From positions 1,850,197 through 1,914,196 of the forward strand of contig OY282458.1 in NCBI GenBank assembly GCA_958296245.1: a DNA stretch of 64,000 bases, read 5' to 3'. The DNA comes from an uncultured Dehalococcoidia bacterium. Lineage in GTDB: Bacteria > Chloroflexota > Dehalococcoidia > Lucifugimonadales > G958296245. The translations under genes and the position numbers were made by a program. Positions 8,629 through 17,124 of the stretch are shown piece after piece (position 1 is the first letter of the stretch; each line of letters opens with the position of its first letter). The notes beneath the pieces are model-generated. The model was given only the letters and a program-made list of their open reading frames with translations. It was not told the origin of the DNA and ran no database searches.

Positions 8629-10431
8629 GTGGCCGGAGATTACATAGACGACCGCGCCTTCGAATCGGGACCGGTCTACTTCACCGACTTGGACAACTGC
8701 GAGCCCTCGTCCGCAGTGTCGCCGTATCCGGGGCTCGGCAGATGGCGCAAGCTGAGCTACGAGGCCGAGGGGATCTCGGGCACGATGCTGTTGGCGGGGC
8801 CCGAGACCGCCGCGGCGCCCGTGACCTACCGGCTCCCGGTGTCGGGCTGGCACGCAATATCCGTAGGGTCCTACGGCGGCGTAGTCTGGGCCGGCGAAGG
8901 CTCCCGGGGCGTCCACCTGAGAACGAGGACCCTCGTACTGGCCCGGCTGACGGGCGAGCGGACCTTCAGCCCGTTGTCGCTGCCCGAAGAGTGGCTCCGT
9001 CAGGGCGAGGAGGAGGGCGAGGTCCTGCGGGACATGTATTGGAAGGTCGCCGACCTTACCGGGCAGGACATCGTCCTTGGGCAGCTTGGCTGGCGGGCGG
9101 CGCCCGGCGATGGCCCGGGCAGCTTTGCGTCCGTTGCCGCCAGGGTGGCGTACGTCAAGGTCGTGCCGCTCTCCGACTCCGAGGTCGAGGCGGTAGAGTC
9201 AGACCGCCGGCGAACGGACACGAAGAGGATATTCGTTCACAACGACGTATTCTCCTTCTTCTACGGATGCCGCCCCACGACCGAGGGCGACGTCAGGAGG
9301 CACCTGGAGCCGAACCGCGACAGCGACGTCTCCCGCGTCTACTGGGAGATGGGCGGCGGCGACCTCCCCAAGTACCCCTCCAAGATCGGGCGCGCCGCGC
9401 CCTTCGATGGCCTGAACGACTTCTCCAGGGTGGGCGACCGGCTTCAGGCAGAGGCTAGGAGGGTGCTGAGGGACAAGGGCATAGACGCGGCGCGGGTGGC
9501 GATCGATCACACTCACGATATGGGCCTGGAGCTCCACGCCTGTTACCGCGTGGCCGGATTCCACTACCCGCCGCCTATCGACAACGTCAACCACGGCGCC
9601 AGCTTCTACAAGCAGCACCCGGAGTGGCGCGGCACTGACAGGGGAGGCAATACGACGCCCAGGCTTGCGTACTCCTATCCCGGAGTCCGCCGATACGTTC
9701 TCGCCATGCTTCGCGAGATGCTGGAATACGGCGTGGACGGCCTCTGCCTGCTGTACAACCGGCGTCCGCCGCTGGTCGAGTACGAGCCGCCCGTGGTGGA
9801 CGGCTTCATACGAGAGTACGGCAAGGACCCGCGCCACCTCGACGACGCCGATCCGGTGTGGCTGAAGTACAGGGCGCGGGTGCTCACGCAGTTTATGCGC
9901 GAGGTGCGCCGGCTCGTGGACGACGCCGCGGCGGAGCAGGGCAAGGACGTCGCCCTTTCGGCGGTCGTGCTCGACACCGAGGCCTCCAACATGTACAACG
10001 GCTTGGACTTGAAGGCGTGGATCGACGAGGGGCTGGTGGATACCCTGATACCGTACACTTCCGAGCCGAATCTGAACAGCACAGTGACCGGGTGGGCCGA
10101 TCCGGCGAGCGCCGAGTACTTCGTATCGCTGACCAAGGGAACGAAATGCGAGCTCGCCTTGAACCTAATGCCCAGGAACCTGACGGCGGAGCAGTACCGG
10201 ACCCTGGCTGCTTCCCTGTACGAGGTCGGCGTGGATAATTTCTTCTTCTGGGACGCCGACATGCTGCAGGCGCGGTTCAGCAGCGAAGGTTCGTGGAACG
10301 CGCTGAGGCGGCTGGGCCACAGGGATGAAATCGAAGCATGGGCCGCCGAAGGTAAGCCCAGCCTGGCTACCTCGGCGTTGAAGCTGAAGAGCATCGGCGA
10401 CTGGGACGTCTCCTACGACACGCCCGGCTGA
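8629..10431 (+). CDS. GHL10-like glycosyl hydrolase-like protein, array member 4
   Basis: This 600-aa paralog starts with GTG preceded by GAGGAGG (8617-8623). It carries FVHNDVFSFFYG in place of FAHNDAHG, then LELHACYRVAGFHYPPP, YGVDGLCLLYNRRPP, LIPYTSEPNLNS and NFFFWDADM, ending YDTPG. The first Asp of the Y-D-V-D-G strand is Gly here, but the second Asp is retained. The N-terminal beta-sandwich has an insertion of about 10 residues rich in Arg and Gly (around residue 85-95). It has no signal peptide. The gap to member 5 is 37 bp. Confidence 0.6.
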   Translation: MAGDYIDDRAFESGPVYFTDLDNCEPSSAVSPYPGLGRWRKLSYEAEGISGTMLLAGPETAAAPVTYRLPVSGWHAISVGSYGGVVWAGEGSRGVHLRTRTLVLARLTGERTFSPLSLPEEWLRQGEEEGEVLRDMYWKVADLTGQDIVLGQLGWRAAPGDGPGSFASVAARVAYVKVVPLSDSEVEAVESDRRRTDTKRIFVHNDVFSFFYGCRPTTEGDVRRHLEPNRDSDVSRVYWEMGGGDLPKYPSKIGRAAPFDGLNDFSRVGDRLQAEARRVLRDKGIDAARVAIDHTHDMGLELHACYRVAGFHYPPPIDNVNHGASFYKQHPEWRGTDRGGNTTPRLAYSYPGVRRYVLAMLREMLEYGVDGLCLLYNRRPPLVEYEPPVVDGFIREYGKDPRHLDDADPVWLKYRARVLTQFMREVRRLVDDAAAEQGKDVALSAVVLDTEASNMYNGLDLKAWIDEGLVDTLIPYTSEPNLNSTVTGWADPASAEYFVSLTKGTKCELALNLMPRNLTAEQYRTLAASLYEVGVDNFFFWDADMLQARFSSEGSWNALRRLGHRDEIEAWAAEGKPSLATSALKLKSIGDWDVSYDTPG

Positions 10432-10468
10432 TTCGCCAACCTGCACATACCAATCAGGAGGACATTGA

Positions 10469-12265
10469 ATGACTGTTGCCGACCGTATCGCCGACCGTGG
10501 GCTCTCCGGCGAGCCCATCTACAAGACCGACATGGACAGCTGCATCCCGGCTGACGCGATCTCGGAGACCCCCAAGCACAGGCGGTGGAGGAGGATGGGC
10601 TACGTTGCCGAGAACGGCCTGTCCGGCGTCATGCTGCTGGCCGGTCCCGAGACGGCTGCCCCAGACGTTACGTATCCGCTGAGGGCCTCCGGCTGGCACG
10701 CGGTGTCGATCGGCGTCTACGGAGCGCGGCGGCATCAGGTCGGGATCATGGTGAGGCTCACCAGCGACGACACGTTCCACATCCTATCCCTGCCGGAAGT
10801 GGCGGCGCCCGTGAGCAGCCCAAGCGGCAAGATGAGGGAAGTACACGATCCCGGCATTCACGAGCTCTACTGGCGCGCGGCGGATCTGACGAACGAAGAC
10901 CTGGTGATAGGACAAGAGCAGTGGCGCGGCGCGCCCGGCGACGGCCCTGGATCCTACGCCTCCCAGGAGAGCAGGATAGCCTACGTCAAGCTGGTCCCCC
11001 TCTCGGACTCCGAGGCCGCCGAAGTAGTGGCCGACAGGAATAGGGCCGATACGAAGCGGCTCTTCGTGCATAACGACTCCCACGGTGTCCACGTCCAGCC
11101 CCGCCCGACCACCGCCGAGGAGATACGCAGGCACGTCGAGCCGTACCGCGACAGCGACATCTCCAGGGTGTATTGGGAGTCCGGCATGGGAGACCTGCTG
11201 CACTACTTCACCAAGATCGGCAGAATCCCATCCTACTACGGGCTGGATGACTACGTTGGGATCCACTACCGGTGGGGCGCTGAGAGCTGGCGCTCGCTCC
11301 AAGAGCAGGGCATCGACCCCTTCAAGGTGGCCTTGGAACACGCGCACCGGCTGGGTATCGAGTTTCACGCGAGCTACCGCGTGGCCGGGTTCCACTTCCC
11401 ACCCCATCACGACCACTTCGACTACGGCTCCACCTTCTACGACCACCACCCGGAGTGGCGCGCCACGGACCGAGGCGGCAATATAACCCCCAGGCTCTCA
11501 TACGCCTATGAGGGGGTGCGCAACTTCGTGATCAAGCTGCTGCGCGAGATGGCCGGGTACGACATAGACGGCGTATGCCTGCTCTACAACCGGCGCCCGC
11601 CTCTGGTGGAGTACGACGAACCCTTGGTGGAGGACTTCAGGCGGGAGCACGGCGAGGACCCGCGCAGACTGGCTGACGACGACCCCCGCTGGCTCTCGTA
11701 CCGGGCACGCATCCTGACCCACTTCCACCGTCAAGTACGTGACGCAATGAACGACGAGGCGCGAAAGCAGGGCCGCAGGCCCATCGAGATAACCGCCGTC
11801 GTCATGAGCACGGAGCAGGAAAACCTCTACAACGCCATGGACCTGAAAGCGTGGGTGGACGAGGGCCTCGTGGACACGCTCATTCCCTATACGTCGGTGC
11901 CCAACCTGGACAGTATGCGCCACTCATGGACCGACCCGCGCGCCGCCGAATACTTCGTTTCGCTGACGAAGGGCACGGCGTGCCAGCTTGCGGTCAACCT
12001 GATGCCCCGCCACCTGAGCTCGGAGGAGTACAGGCAACGCGCGGCGGCCCTCTACGGCGTGGGGGTCGAGCGCTTCTTCTTCTGGGACTCGGACGTCCAC
12101 CAAGCCCGGTCCCACAACGCCAACAACTGGAACGGCCTGATGCGCTTGGGACACCGCGACGAGATAGAGTCCTGGGTGCGAGCAGGGCAACCGGACCTGA
12201 ACATGCCCTGGACCCCGCTGTCCGTGCTGGGCGACTGGGACCTAGCCTACGAGACCCCGGGCTAA
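10469..12265 (+). CDS. GHL10-like glycosyl hydrolase-like protein, array member 5
   Basis: This 598-aa protein starts with ATG and has its own AGGAGG at 10456-10461. It retains FVHNDSHGVH, IEFHASYRVAGFHFPP (with HHDHFDYG after it instead of the usual P-P/I-D-Y), YDIDGVCLLYNRRPP, LIPYTSVPNLDS and RFFFWDSDV, ending YETPG. The extra histidines after the F-P-P motif could add a metal or substrate contact; this is speculative. Its 3' third is the source of the degenerate copies that fill the next 600 bp, showing that the array end is prone to duplication. Confidence 0.6.
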   Translation: MTVADRIADRGLSGEPIYKTDMDSCIPADAISETPKHRRWRRMGYVAENGLSGVMLLAGPETAAPDVTYPLRASGWHAVSIGVYGARRHQVGIMVRLTSDDTFHILSLPEVAAPVSSPSGKMREVHDPGIHELYWRAADLTNEDLVIGQEQWRGAPGDGPGSYASQESRIAYVKLVPLSDSEAAEVVADRNRADTKRLFVHNDSHGVHVQPRPTTAEEIRRHVEPYRDSDISRVYWESGMGDLLHYFTKIGRIPSYYGLDDYVGIHYRWGAESWRSLQEQGIDPFKVALEHAHRLGIEFHASYRVAGFHFPPHHDHFDYGSTFYDHHPEWRATDRGGNITPRLSYAYEGVRNFVIKLLREMAGYDIDGVCLLYNRRPPLVEYDEPLVEDFRREHGEDPRRLADDDPRWLSYRARILTHFHRQVRDAMNDEARKQGRRPIEITAVVMSTEQENLYNAMDLKAWVDEGLVDTLIPYTSVPNLDSMRHSWTDPRAAEYFVSLTKGTACQLAVNLMPRHLSSEEYRQRAAALYGVGVERFFFWDSDVHQARSHNANNWNGLMRLGHRDEIESWVRAGQPDLNMPWTPLSVLGDWDLAYETPG

Positions 12266-12860
12266 CCTCGAGCGCCTACAGGCCTGCAACCGCGCCCTGA
12301 CCTAGCCTACGAGACCCCAGGCTAGGAGCGAATCCCCAACGGCTGGTAGGCGACGAGGCGCGGGGGGCAGAGGCGACTCCCCTTTACCCTTGCGCTCAAC
12401 TTGATGCCCGCCACCTGAGCTCGGAGGAGTACAGGCAACGCGCGGCGACCCTCTACGGCGTGGGGGTCGAGCGCTTCTTCTCTGGGACTCGGACGTCCAC
12501 CAAGCCCGGTCCCACAACGCCAACAACTGGAACGGCCTGATGCGCCTGGGACACCGCGACGAGATAGAGTCCTGGGTGCGAGCAGGGCAACCGGATTCTG
12601 AACATGCCCTGGACCCCGCTGTCCGTGCTGGGCGACTGGGACCTAGCCTACGAGACCCCGGGCTAACCCACAGCGCCTACAGGCCTGCAACCGCGCCCTG
12701 GACCTAGGCCTACGAGACCCCGGGCTAACCCACAGCGCCTACAGGCCTGCAAACGCGCCCTGGACCTAGCCTACGAGACCCCGGGCTAACCCTAGGGGCG
12801 AATCCCCAACGGCTGGTAGGCGACGAGGCGCGGGGGACGAAGGCGACTCCCCTTTACCGC
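12239..12860 (+). repeat. Nested direct repeats derived from the end of array member 5
   Basis: Two units recur. Unit A is about 60 bp: the last codons of member 5 (DLAYETPG-stop) plus the following 30 bp. It appears at 12239-12299, in short form at 12300-12324, then at about 12639-12701, 12702-12762 and 12763-12793. Unit B is about 60 bp, beginning GCGAATCCCCAACGGCTGG, and appears at 12328-12388 and 12797-12858. The A-B junction is similar in both places, so the block arose by stepwise local duplication. Nothing else is seen in 12266-12960. Confidence 0.8.
12389..12666 (+). pseudogene. Truncated, frameshifted copy of the 3' end of array member 5
   Basis: This stretch matches member 5 from about 11990 to its stop almost base for base but carries single-base indels. 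One C is missing in the codons for M-P-R, one T is missing in the F-F-F-W run, and a T is added in the Pro-Asp-Leu segment. It has no start and no 5' portion. Few substitutions are present, so the duplication is recent. Confidence 0.85.
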
Positions 12861-12966
12861 GGGTCTGAGGGAATCCACCTGATACAAAAAGTCCCCCTTC
12901 TGGGAGGAGGGGGAGCTAACGGAAGGGTGCGGGAGGACGTTTCCGCAACCCTGCTGGGCACGAGCA

Positions 12967-12990
12967 GAGGGGGGCCAATTGGCCCCCCTC
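12967..12990. terminator. Bidirectional terminator between the array and the solute-binding protein
   Basis: A perfect 24-bp palindrome, GAGGGGGGCCAA with its reverse complement, is followed by a pyrimidine-rich CTCTCTAACTT tract. It stands between two convergent transcription units, where a shared terminator is expected. A weaker G/C hairpin lies at about 12888-12914. Confidence 0.7.
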
Positions 12991-13015
12991 TCTCTAACTT
13001 ACTACCCGCTGTCTT

Positions 13016-15034
13016 CTATGGGCCTTGAATCGCGATCTGCTTGGCGAGCGGCCCGGTCTCGTTGAGAGGATGGACGCCGCCAAACGCGACGATGTCGGTC
13101 TGATGGATCAGGTAGTTCCAAGAGTCGTCTTGGCCGTGGAACTCAGGAGTGAACCGGACGTCCTTGAGCTGGTTGGGCTGAGGACGCCGGCCGAACCCGG
13201 GTATCCAGACGTGCGCGCCGTAGGTGAAGAGCCGCAGCGGCGAGGAGATGACGACGATCGGCAGGTCCTCGATGAAGAACTCGTTCATCTTGATGCCGAT
13301 GTCCACCAACTCCTCGTTCGTCAGCGCCCGGGGCACTGCGTCCAAGAGGGCGTCCAACTCGGGGCTGGCGTAGCCCATCGCGTTGGTGTTCTTGCTGTGG
13401 AAGTAGTAGTCCTGGGCGTCAATCGCGCCTGCCCAGCCGCCCACGCGAACCGAGTCGTAGTTGTAGTTCTCGTAGTAGACGGCAGCCCATACCGGGGTCT
13501 CCATCGTCTCGAAGTTGACCTTCAACCCGGCGTCAGCAAGCATCTGCTGCTCGGCGGCGAACTGGACCAGAGCTTGGCCGGTGTAGCCGGGGGCCTTCTC
13601 GGTGATCTCACGGTCGAAGTCCCAGCCAGCCTCTTCCAGAAGCTGCCGCGCCGTGGCCGTGTCGCCCTCGTGGGTGTAGCGGGCCATCATCTCGGGGGTC
13701 TCGACGCCCGTGGGGACGAAGAGGTTGGTGTTGTGGATGTAACCCAACCCGCCCTCGAACGTGTCAACAAGCTGCTTGCGGTTCAGCGCCCACATGTGCG
13801 CCTGGTGGATGCGCGAGTCGCGGATCCACTCGGTGCGGAAGTTGAACGAGTAGCCGCCGCCGTTGTTGCGCCGGCCGGTGGCCGCGACCAAGAACCGCGC
13901 GTCCGCAAGGAAGGCCTCGTTGACCTCCGGCGGGAAGCCGCCGCGCCTGCTGGTGTCGATCTCGCCCTTCTGCATGGCAATCTGAGCGGTGTCAGGAGAC
14001 GAGATCAGATGGACGAACACCCTGTCGATCTTCGGCTTGCCGAAGTGGTAGTCATCGTTGGCCACGAGCTCGTGGAACTGGTCGGGCTCGTGCTTGACGA
14101 ACTTCCAAGGGCCTGTGCCGATGGGGGTGCTGCCGCTCAGACCGATGAAGAAGTCATGGTCGTCCAAGTCCTCAACCGGAATGCTGCTGAGGATGTGCTC
14201 AGGCATGAGGTACAGCCCCAAGCCCGAAGTGGTGCCCCCCGACTGCGCGACGAACTGGCTGCTGGGGAACGCCATCTCTACGGTTAGGGTATGGTCGTCG
14301 ACCACCGTTATGCCGGACACCGAGTCGGCAGTGCCCTCGGCGAAGGCGTCTGAGCCCTTGACCATAGCGAACTTCCCGACGTGCCTGCTCTTGGTACGGG
14401 GGTCCATGTAGAGGTTGAACGTGAACGCCAAGTCCTCCGCAGTTACCGCCTCGCCATCGTGCCAGACCGCGTTCTTCCTCATGTAGAACGTGACTGCGCT
14501 GCCGTCGGGGGCCATGTCCCAGCGCTCCACGATGTCAGGGATGTAGCGCTGCTCGTGGGGGTCTACCTGCCAGAGCCTGGACATGATCATGTTGTTGATC
14601 AGCCCAACGTAACCGCTGACCCCCGTGAACGGGGACAGCTTCGAGACGGCGCTGGAGACGCGATGGTTGATGAGCTTCGTCGCCCCCTCCGCGCTCACCT
14701 CGACCTCGACGATCTTCTCTACGGTCTTCACGACCTCTTTCTCGACGATGACCGGCTTCTCAATCTCCCTCACCACCTCTTTCTCGACCACCACCTCGAC
14801 CGGCTTCTCAACCTCTCTCACCACCTCTTTCTCGACCACCACCTCGACCGGCACCTCTTTCACCACCTGCTTCTCGACCACCACCTCGACCGGCACCTCT
14901 TTGACCACCGTCTCAGTGACGATCTCGGTCACCGGCACCTCTTTGACCACCTCCCGTGTACACGCGAAGGCGGCAACCAATGCGACCACTGCCGTGACCG
15001 CCAACAATATCCGAGACTTCCTAACCATCAGCAT
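13016..15034 (-). CDS. ABC transporter family-5 (peptide/nickel-type) substrate-binding lipoprotein
   Basis: This extracytoplasmic receptor delivers peptides or other small solutes to an ABC permease. The start at 15034 gives 672 aa and has AGGAGG four bases upstream (ATG 15028 is an alternative). A signal peptide ends in the lipobox VAAFAC, with the lipidated Cys at residue 25. Residues 26-115 are a striking repeat of V-V-K-E-V-P-V-E-V-V-V-E-K-type units, a spacer typical of Chloroflexota binding proteins. The remainder is a full SBP_bac_5 domain with ...WDMAPDGSAVTFYMRKNAVWHDGEAVTAEDLAFTF..., split here as WHDGEAVTAEDL near residue 200. No permease or ATPase genes are adjacent, so it either works with a distant transporter or is an orphan receptor. 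It converges on the hydrolase array. Confidence 0.92.
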   Translation of the reverse strand: MLMVRKSRILLAVTAVVALVAAFACTREVVKEVPVTEIVTETVVKEVPVEVVVEKQVVKEVPVEVVVEKEVVREVEKPVEVVVEKEVVREIEKPVIVEKEVVKTVEKIVEVEVSAEGATKLINHRVSSAVSKLSPFTGVSGYVGLINNMIMSRLWQVDPHEQRYIPDIVERWDMAPDGSAVTFYMRKNAVWHDGEAVTAEDLAFTFNLYMDPRTKSRHVGKFAMVKGSDAFAEGTADSVSGITVVDDHTLTVEMAFPSSQFVAQSGGTTSGLGLYLMPEHILSSIPVEDLDDHDFFIGLSGSTPIGTGPWKFVKHEPDQFHELVANDDYHFGKPKIDRVFVHLISSPDTAQIAMQKGEIDTSRRGGFPPEVNEAFLADARFLVAATGRRNNGGGYSFNFRTEWIRDSRIHQAHMWALNRKQLVDTFEGGLGYIHNTNLFVPTGVETPEMMARYTHEGDTATARQLLEEAGWDFDREITEKAPGYTGQALVQFAAEQQMLADAGLKVNFETMETPVWAAVYYENYNYDSVRVGGWAGAIDAQDYYFHSKNTNAMGYASPELDALLDAVPRALTNEELVDIGIKMNEFFIEDLPIVVISSPLRLFTYGAHVWIPGFGRRPQPNQLKDVRFTPEFHGQDDSWNYLIHQTDIVAFGGVHPLNETGPLAKQIAIQGP

Positions 15035-15155
15035 GTCCCTCCTGATTTGTCCCATCCCGTTCTCTTGTAAACCGACACGTCATTCTCCTAAGGACGCGGG
15101 CATTAAACCACAAGGTGAAGGCGCGTGTCAACGCAATATCCTCATAGAACCTGGC

Positions 15156-15278
15156 CCAAACTCTGTGAGACCCGAAGGGAAGTCCAGAGAGATTCTCCCC
15201 TCTGGCAGGGGTCTGGGGGCCGTGCCCCAGTTACCAAGGGGCGGGCGGGTGGGGTCCAAAGACGTTACGAACAGTCAC
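15156..15278 (+). repeat. MITE-like element, copy 1 (degraded)
   Basis: This carries the element's interior (GTGAGACCCGAAGGGAAGTC, the pyrimidine block, the hairpin zone and GGGGCGGGCGGG). The left terminal repeat has lost about 8 bp, and the right third is deleted down to a remnant GAACAGTCAC. The 15035-15373 gap holds only this copy and the ribosome-binding site of the next gene. An open frame running through it upstream of 15374 is not real coding. Confidence 0.7.
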
Positions 15279-15373
15279 CGCGGGTTGCCGCCCACGGGTC
15301 ATTTTCGTACAATCGGCCAACTGTGGGGGCTGAGCATTCGACGAATCTACACAGCCTCACGTGGAGGCGCGGT

Positions 15374-16153
15374 TTGTGGTTCAAGAGTATCCTTACCCTA
15401 TCGGCGATGGCCGTTGCCCTGGCTGGCGCCGCCTGCGGCGGCGGGGCGTCAGACTCTACGGACGGAGAGCAGACCTCAGGCGGCGATGGGGTGTTCTTCA
15501 TCGAGCCCACGGACGGCGCGCAGGTCGTTAGCCCCTTCAGGGTCAAGATGGGCGCCAGGGGGCTGGTCGTCCGCAAAGGCTTCTCGGTCAAACGAGGGTA
15601 CGGACACCATCACATCTTCATAGACGACTCGTCCCTGCCTGCCGCCGACCAGCAGATACCCTCGGACGCGACCCATTTCCACTACCACAGCTCAGAGACG
15701 GACACCATAATCGACCTCTCCCGTGGCCGCCACTCGCTGACCCTGCTGTTCGGGAACGACATAGACCGGCCGCACGACCCGCTCTACACCGACACGATCA
15801 CAGTCGACGTGATCGACTCCAAGAGGGTGTTCTTCGAGGCTCCGAAGGACGGAGCCGACATCAGGGAGTTCCCGTTCGAGGTGGTGATAGGGTCGGAGGG
15901 ACTGGAGGACGAGGAGGGCCATTTCGTAGTCATCTACGACATCTTCCCGCTCCTGAACTTGGGAGAGCCGTTCCCTGAAGACGAGTACCACATCCATCTC
16001 GAGCCGGGCGAGACCCGCACCGAAATGGACATCAGGGTCGGGGCGCGGCCGCTGTGGGTCTTCTTCGTGGACGAGAACAACATACCGCCGGACCCGCCGA
16101 TCTTCGACGAGATAGAGATAACCGTGTGGCGGCCGATCGGCGAAGCCCCCTAG
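15374..16153 (+). CDS. Lipoprotein with tandem DUF4399-like domains
   Basis: The start is taken as TTG 15374, with GGAGG at 15363-15367, because the open frame upstream is repeat DNA. The result is a 259-aa protein beginning LWFKSILTLSAMAVALAGAAC, a clean lipoprotein signal with Cys21. Two similar beta-rich halves follow. The first holds GYGHHHIFIDDS and HFHYHSSET, the His-rich signature of DUF4399, a domain of unknown function. The second (from about residue 145, FFEAPKDGADIREFPFEVVIGSEGL) keeps the fold pattern but has only E-Y-H-I-H. It is likely an extracytoplasmic domain pair. The histidine clusters suggest metal binding, which is inference. It converges with the LUD gene. Confidence 0.8.
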   Translation: MWFKSILTLSAMAVALAGAACGGGASDSTDGEQTSGGDGVFFIEPTDGAQVVSPFRVKMGARGLVVRKGFSVKRGYGHHHIFIDDSSLPAADQQIPSDATHFHYHSSETDTIIDLSRGRHSLTLLFGNDIDRPHDPLYTDTITVDVIDSKRVFFEAPKDGADIREFPFEVVIGSEGLEDEEGHFVVIYDIFPLLNLGEPFPEDEYHIHLEPGETRTEMDIRVGARPLWVFFVDENNIPPDPPIFDEIEITVWRPIGEAP

Positions 16154-16179
16154 CCGATCCTCATTATAAGAGGGAACGC

Positions 16180-16350
16180 CCTCCCCCGGCGCAGGGCCTT
16201 TCCAAGGTTCGTCACTGTCATGCTGAGCGAAGCCGAAGCATCTGTCGCGCCGCGTGCTCAGACCTATTATCTGAATCCTACATCATGACTTTTGGAAAGG
16301 CCTGCTCCCGGCAGGGAGCCCCGTCCCTCTGCACACCCCGTATCCCTCCC
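16180..16350. repeat. Dispersed GC-rich repeat, family 2 fragment
   Basis: This holds a motif, CATGCTGAGCGAAGCCGAAG (about 16219-16238), of a kind that recurs in many bacterial intergenic regions. It is followed by a piece resembling the end of the repeats at 26475 and 51050 (CCCTCTGCAC-A-CCCCGTATCCC). There is no open frame with coding character. It lies between convergent genes. Confidence 0.45.
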
Positions 16351-16353
16351 CCT

Positions 16354-17115
16354 TTAAGCCGGGTCCACCAACAGCATGTGAACGTTCCCGGGCCCGTGAA
16401 CGCCCTTGACGATCGTCTGCTCGATGTCGGCAGACCTGCTGGGGCCGGTCACGATATTCATGTATCCCAATCTGCGGCCTTCGACGTGGGCGTGGCGCCG
16501 CAGGGTGAACAGCTCATCGAGGCTCGGCAACACCTGGCCCCTCTCCACGACGGCGACGTGAACCGGGGGCAGCAGGGCCGCCAAACGGCTCACTCCCGCA
16601 CCCGCCAACAGCACGCAACTGCCCGTCTCGGCGATCGCGTAGTCCACACCGGTAACCCCGAGGTCGGCGTGGATGGCCGCGTCCCGCATCGCCGAACGCT
16701 CATGCTCCCTTTCGGCCCCGGCGCTGCCGGAGGTGTCCATCACGGCGACCTCGGCGCCCGCCGAAGACAACGCCTCCTCGACGCACATGCGCTCCAACAC
16801 GTCGTGCCTCGTCCGCACCGCCGAGAGCGCCCCGAGCTCACCGGCCAGCGCTTCGACGTAGCCGGAAGCCTCCACGAGGGAGGCGAGCCGGGCCACCGTC
16901 CATCCGGCGCCGTCCGCCGTGTGCTCAAGCTCGTCTAGAAGAGGACCCGCAAACTCAGAGGCCCTTTCCAGCGCCGCCGCCGCGCGCGCCCGCACCGCAG
17001 CATGGTCCGCGGCCTCCGCTCCGGGGTCCCGGGGCGCACCCGCGCGCTCGCTGCCCAGAGCGCCCCTGAGGGTGTCGAAGAAGCCTTCCCGCCCGGCGCC
17101 GTCCGGGCGGCTCAC
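16354..17115 (-). CDS. LUD-domain protein (LutC/YkgG-like)
   Basis: This 253-aa protein starts with GTG. The C-terminal 150 residues carry the LUD-domain pattern: DYAIAETGSCVLL, then a strand HVAVVERGQVLPSLDELF, and the terminal GPSRSADIEQTIVKGVHGPGNVHMLLVD. LutC-type proteins act with LutA/LutB iron-sulfur partners in L-lactate oxidation, but neither partner is nearby, so its role here is open. It starts 9 nt after the small lipoprotein gene, so the two are probably cotranscribed. The N-terminal helical region (about 90 aa, Ala/Arg-rich) is typical of the family. Confidence 0.85.
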   Translation of the reverse strand: MSRPDGAGREGFFDTLRGALGSERAGAPRDPGAEAADHAAVRARAAAALERASEFAGPLLDELEHTADGAGWTVARLASLVEASGYVEALAGELGALSAVRTRHDVLERMCVEEALSSAGAEVAVMDTSGSAGAEREHERSAMRDAAIHADLGVTGVDYAIAETGSCVLLAGAGVSRLAALLPPVHVAVVERGQVLPSLDELFTLRRHAHVEGRRLGYMNIVTGPSRSADIEQTIVKGVHGPGNVHMLLVDPA

Positions 17116-17124
17116 CGGGGCATC

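Noticed and set aside
12900-13015. A possible riboswitch or small RNA after the array
   Set aside because: Only simple G/C hairpins suited to termination are present; no conserved aptamer motif was recognised.
13025-14287. A 420-codon plus-strand frame opposite the solute-binding protein
   Set aside because: The minus-strand frame has an unmistakable family-5 binding-protein sequence; the plus-strand frame is its shadow.
14700-14960. Direct repeats that could suggest a CRISPR or tandem-repeat locus
   Set aside because: They encode the V-E-K repeat stalk of the binding lipoprotein without interruption.
15125-15373. An N-terminal extension of the DUF4399 lipoprotein
   Set aside because: The extension is translated MITE sequence, and a ribosome-binding site and lipoprotein signal begin at TTG 15374.
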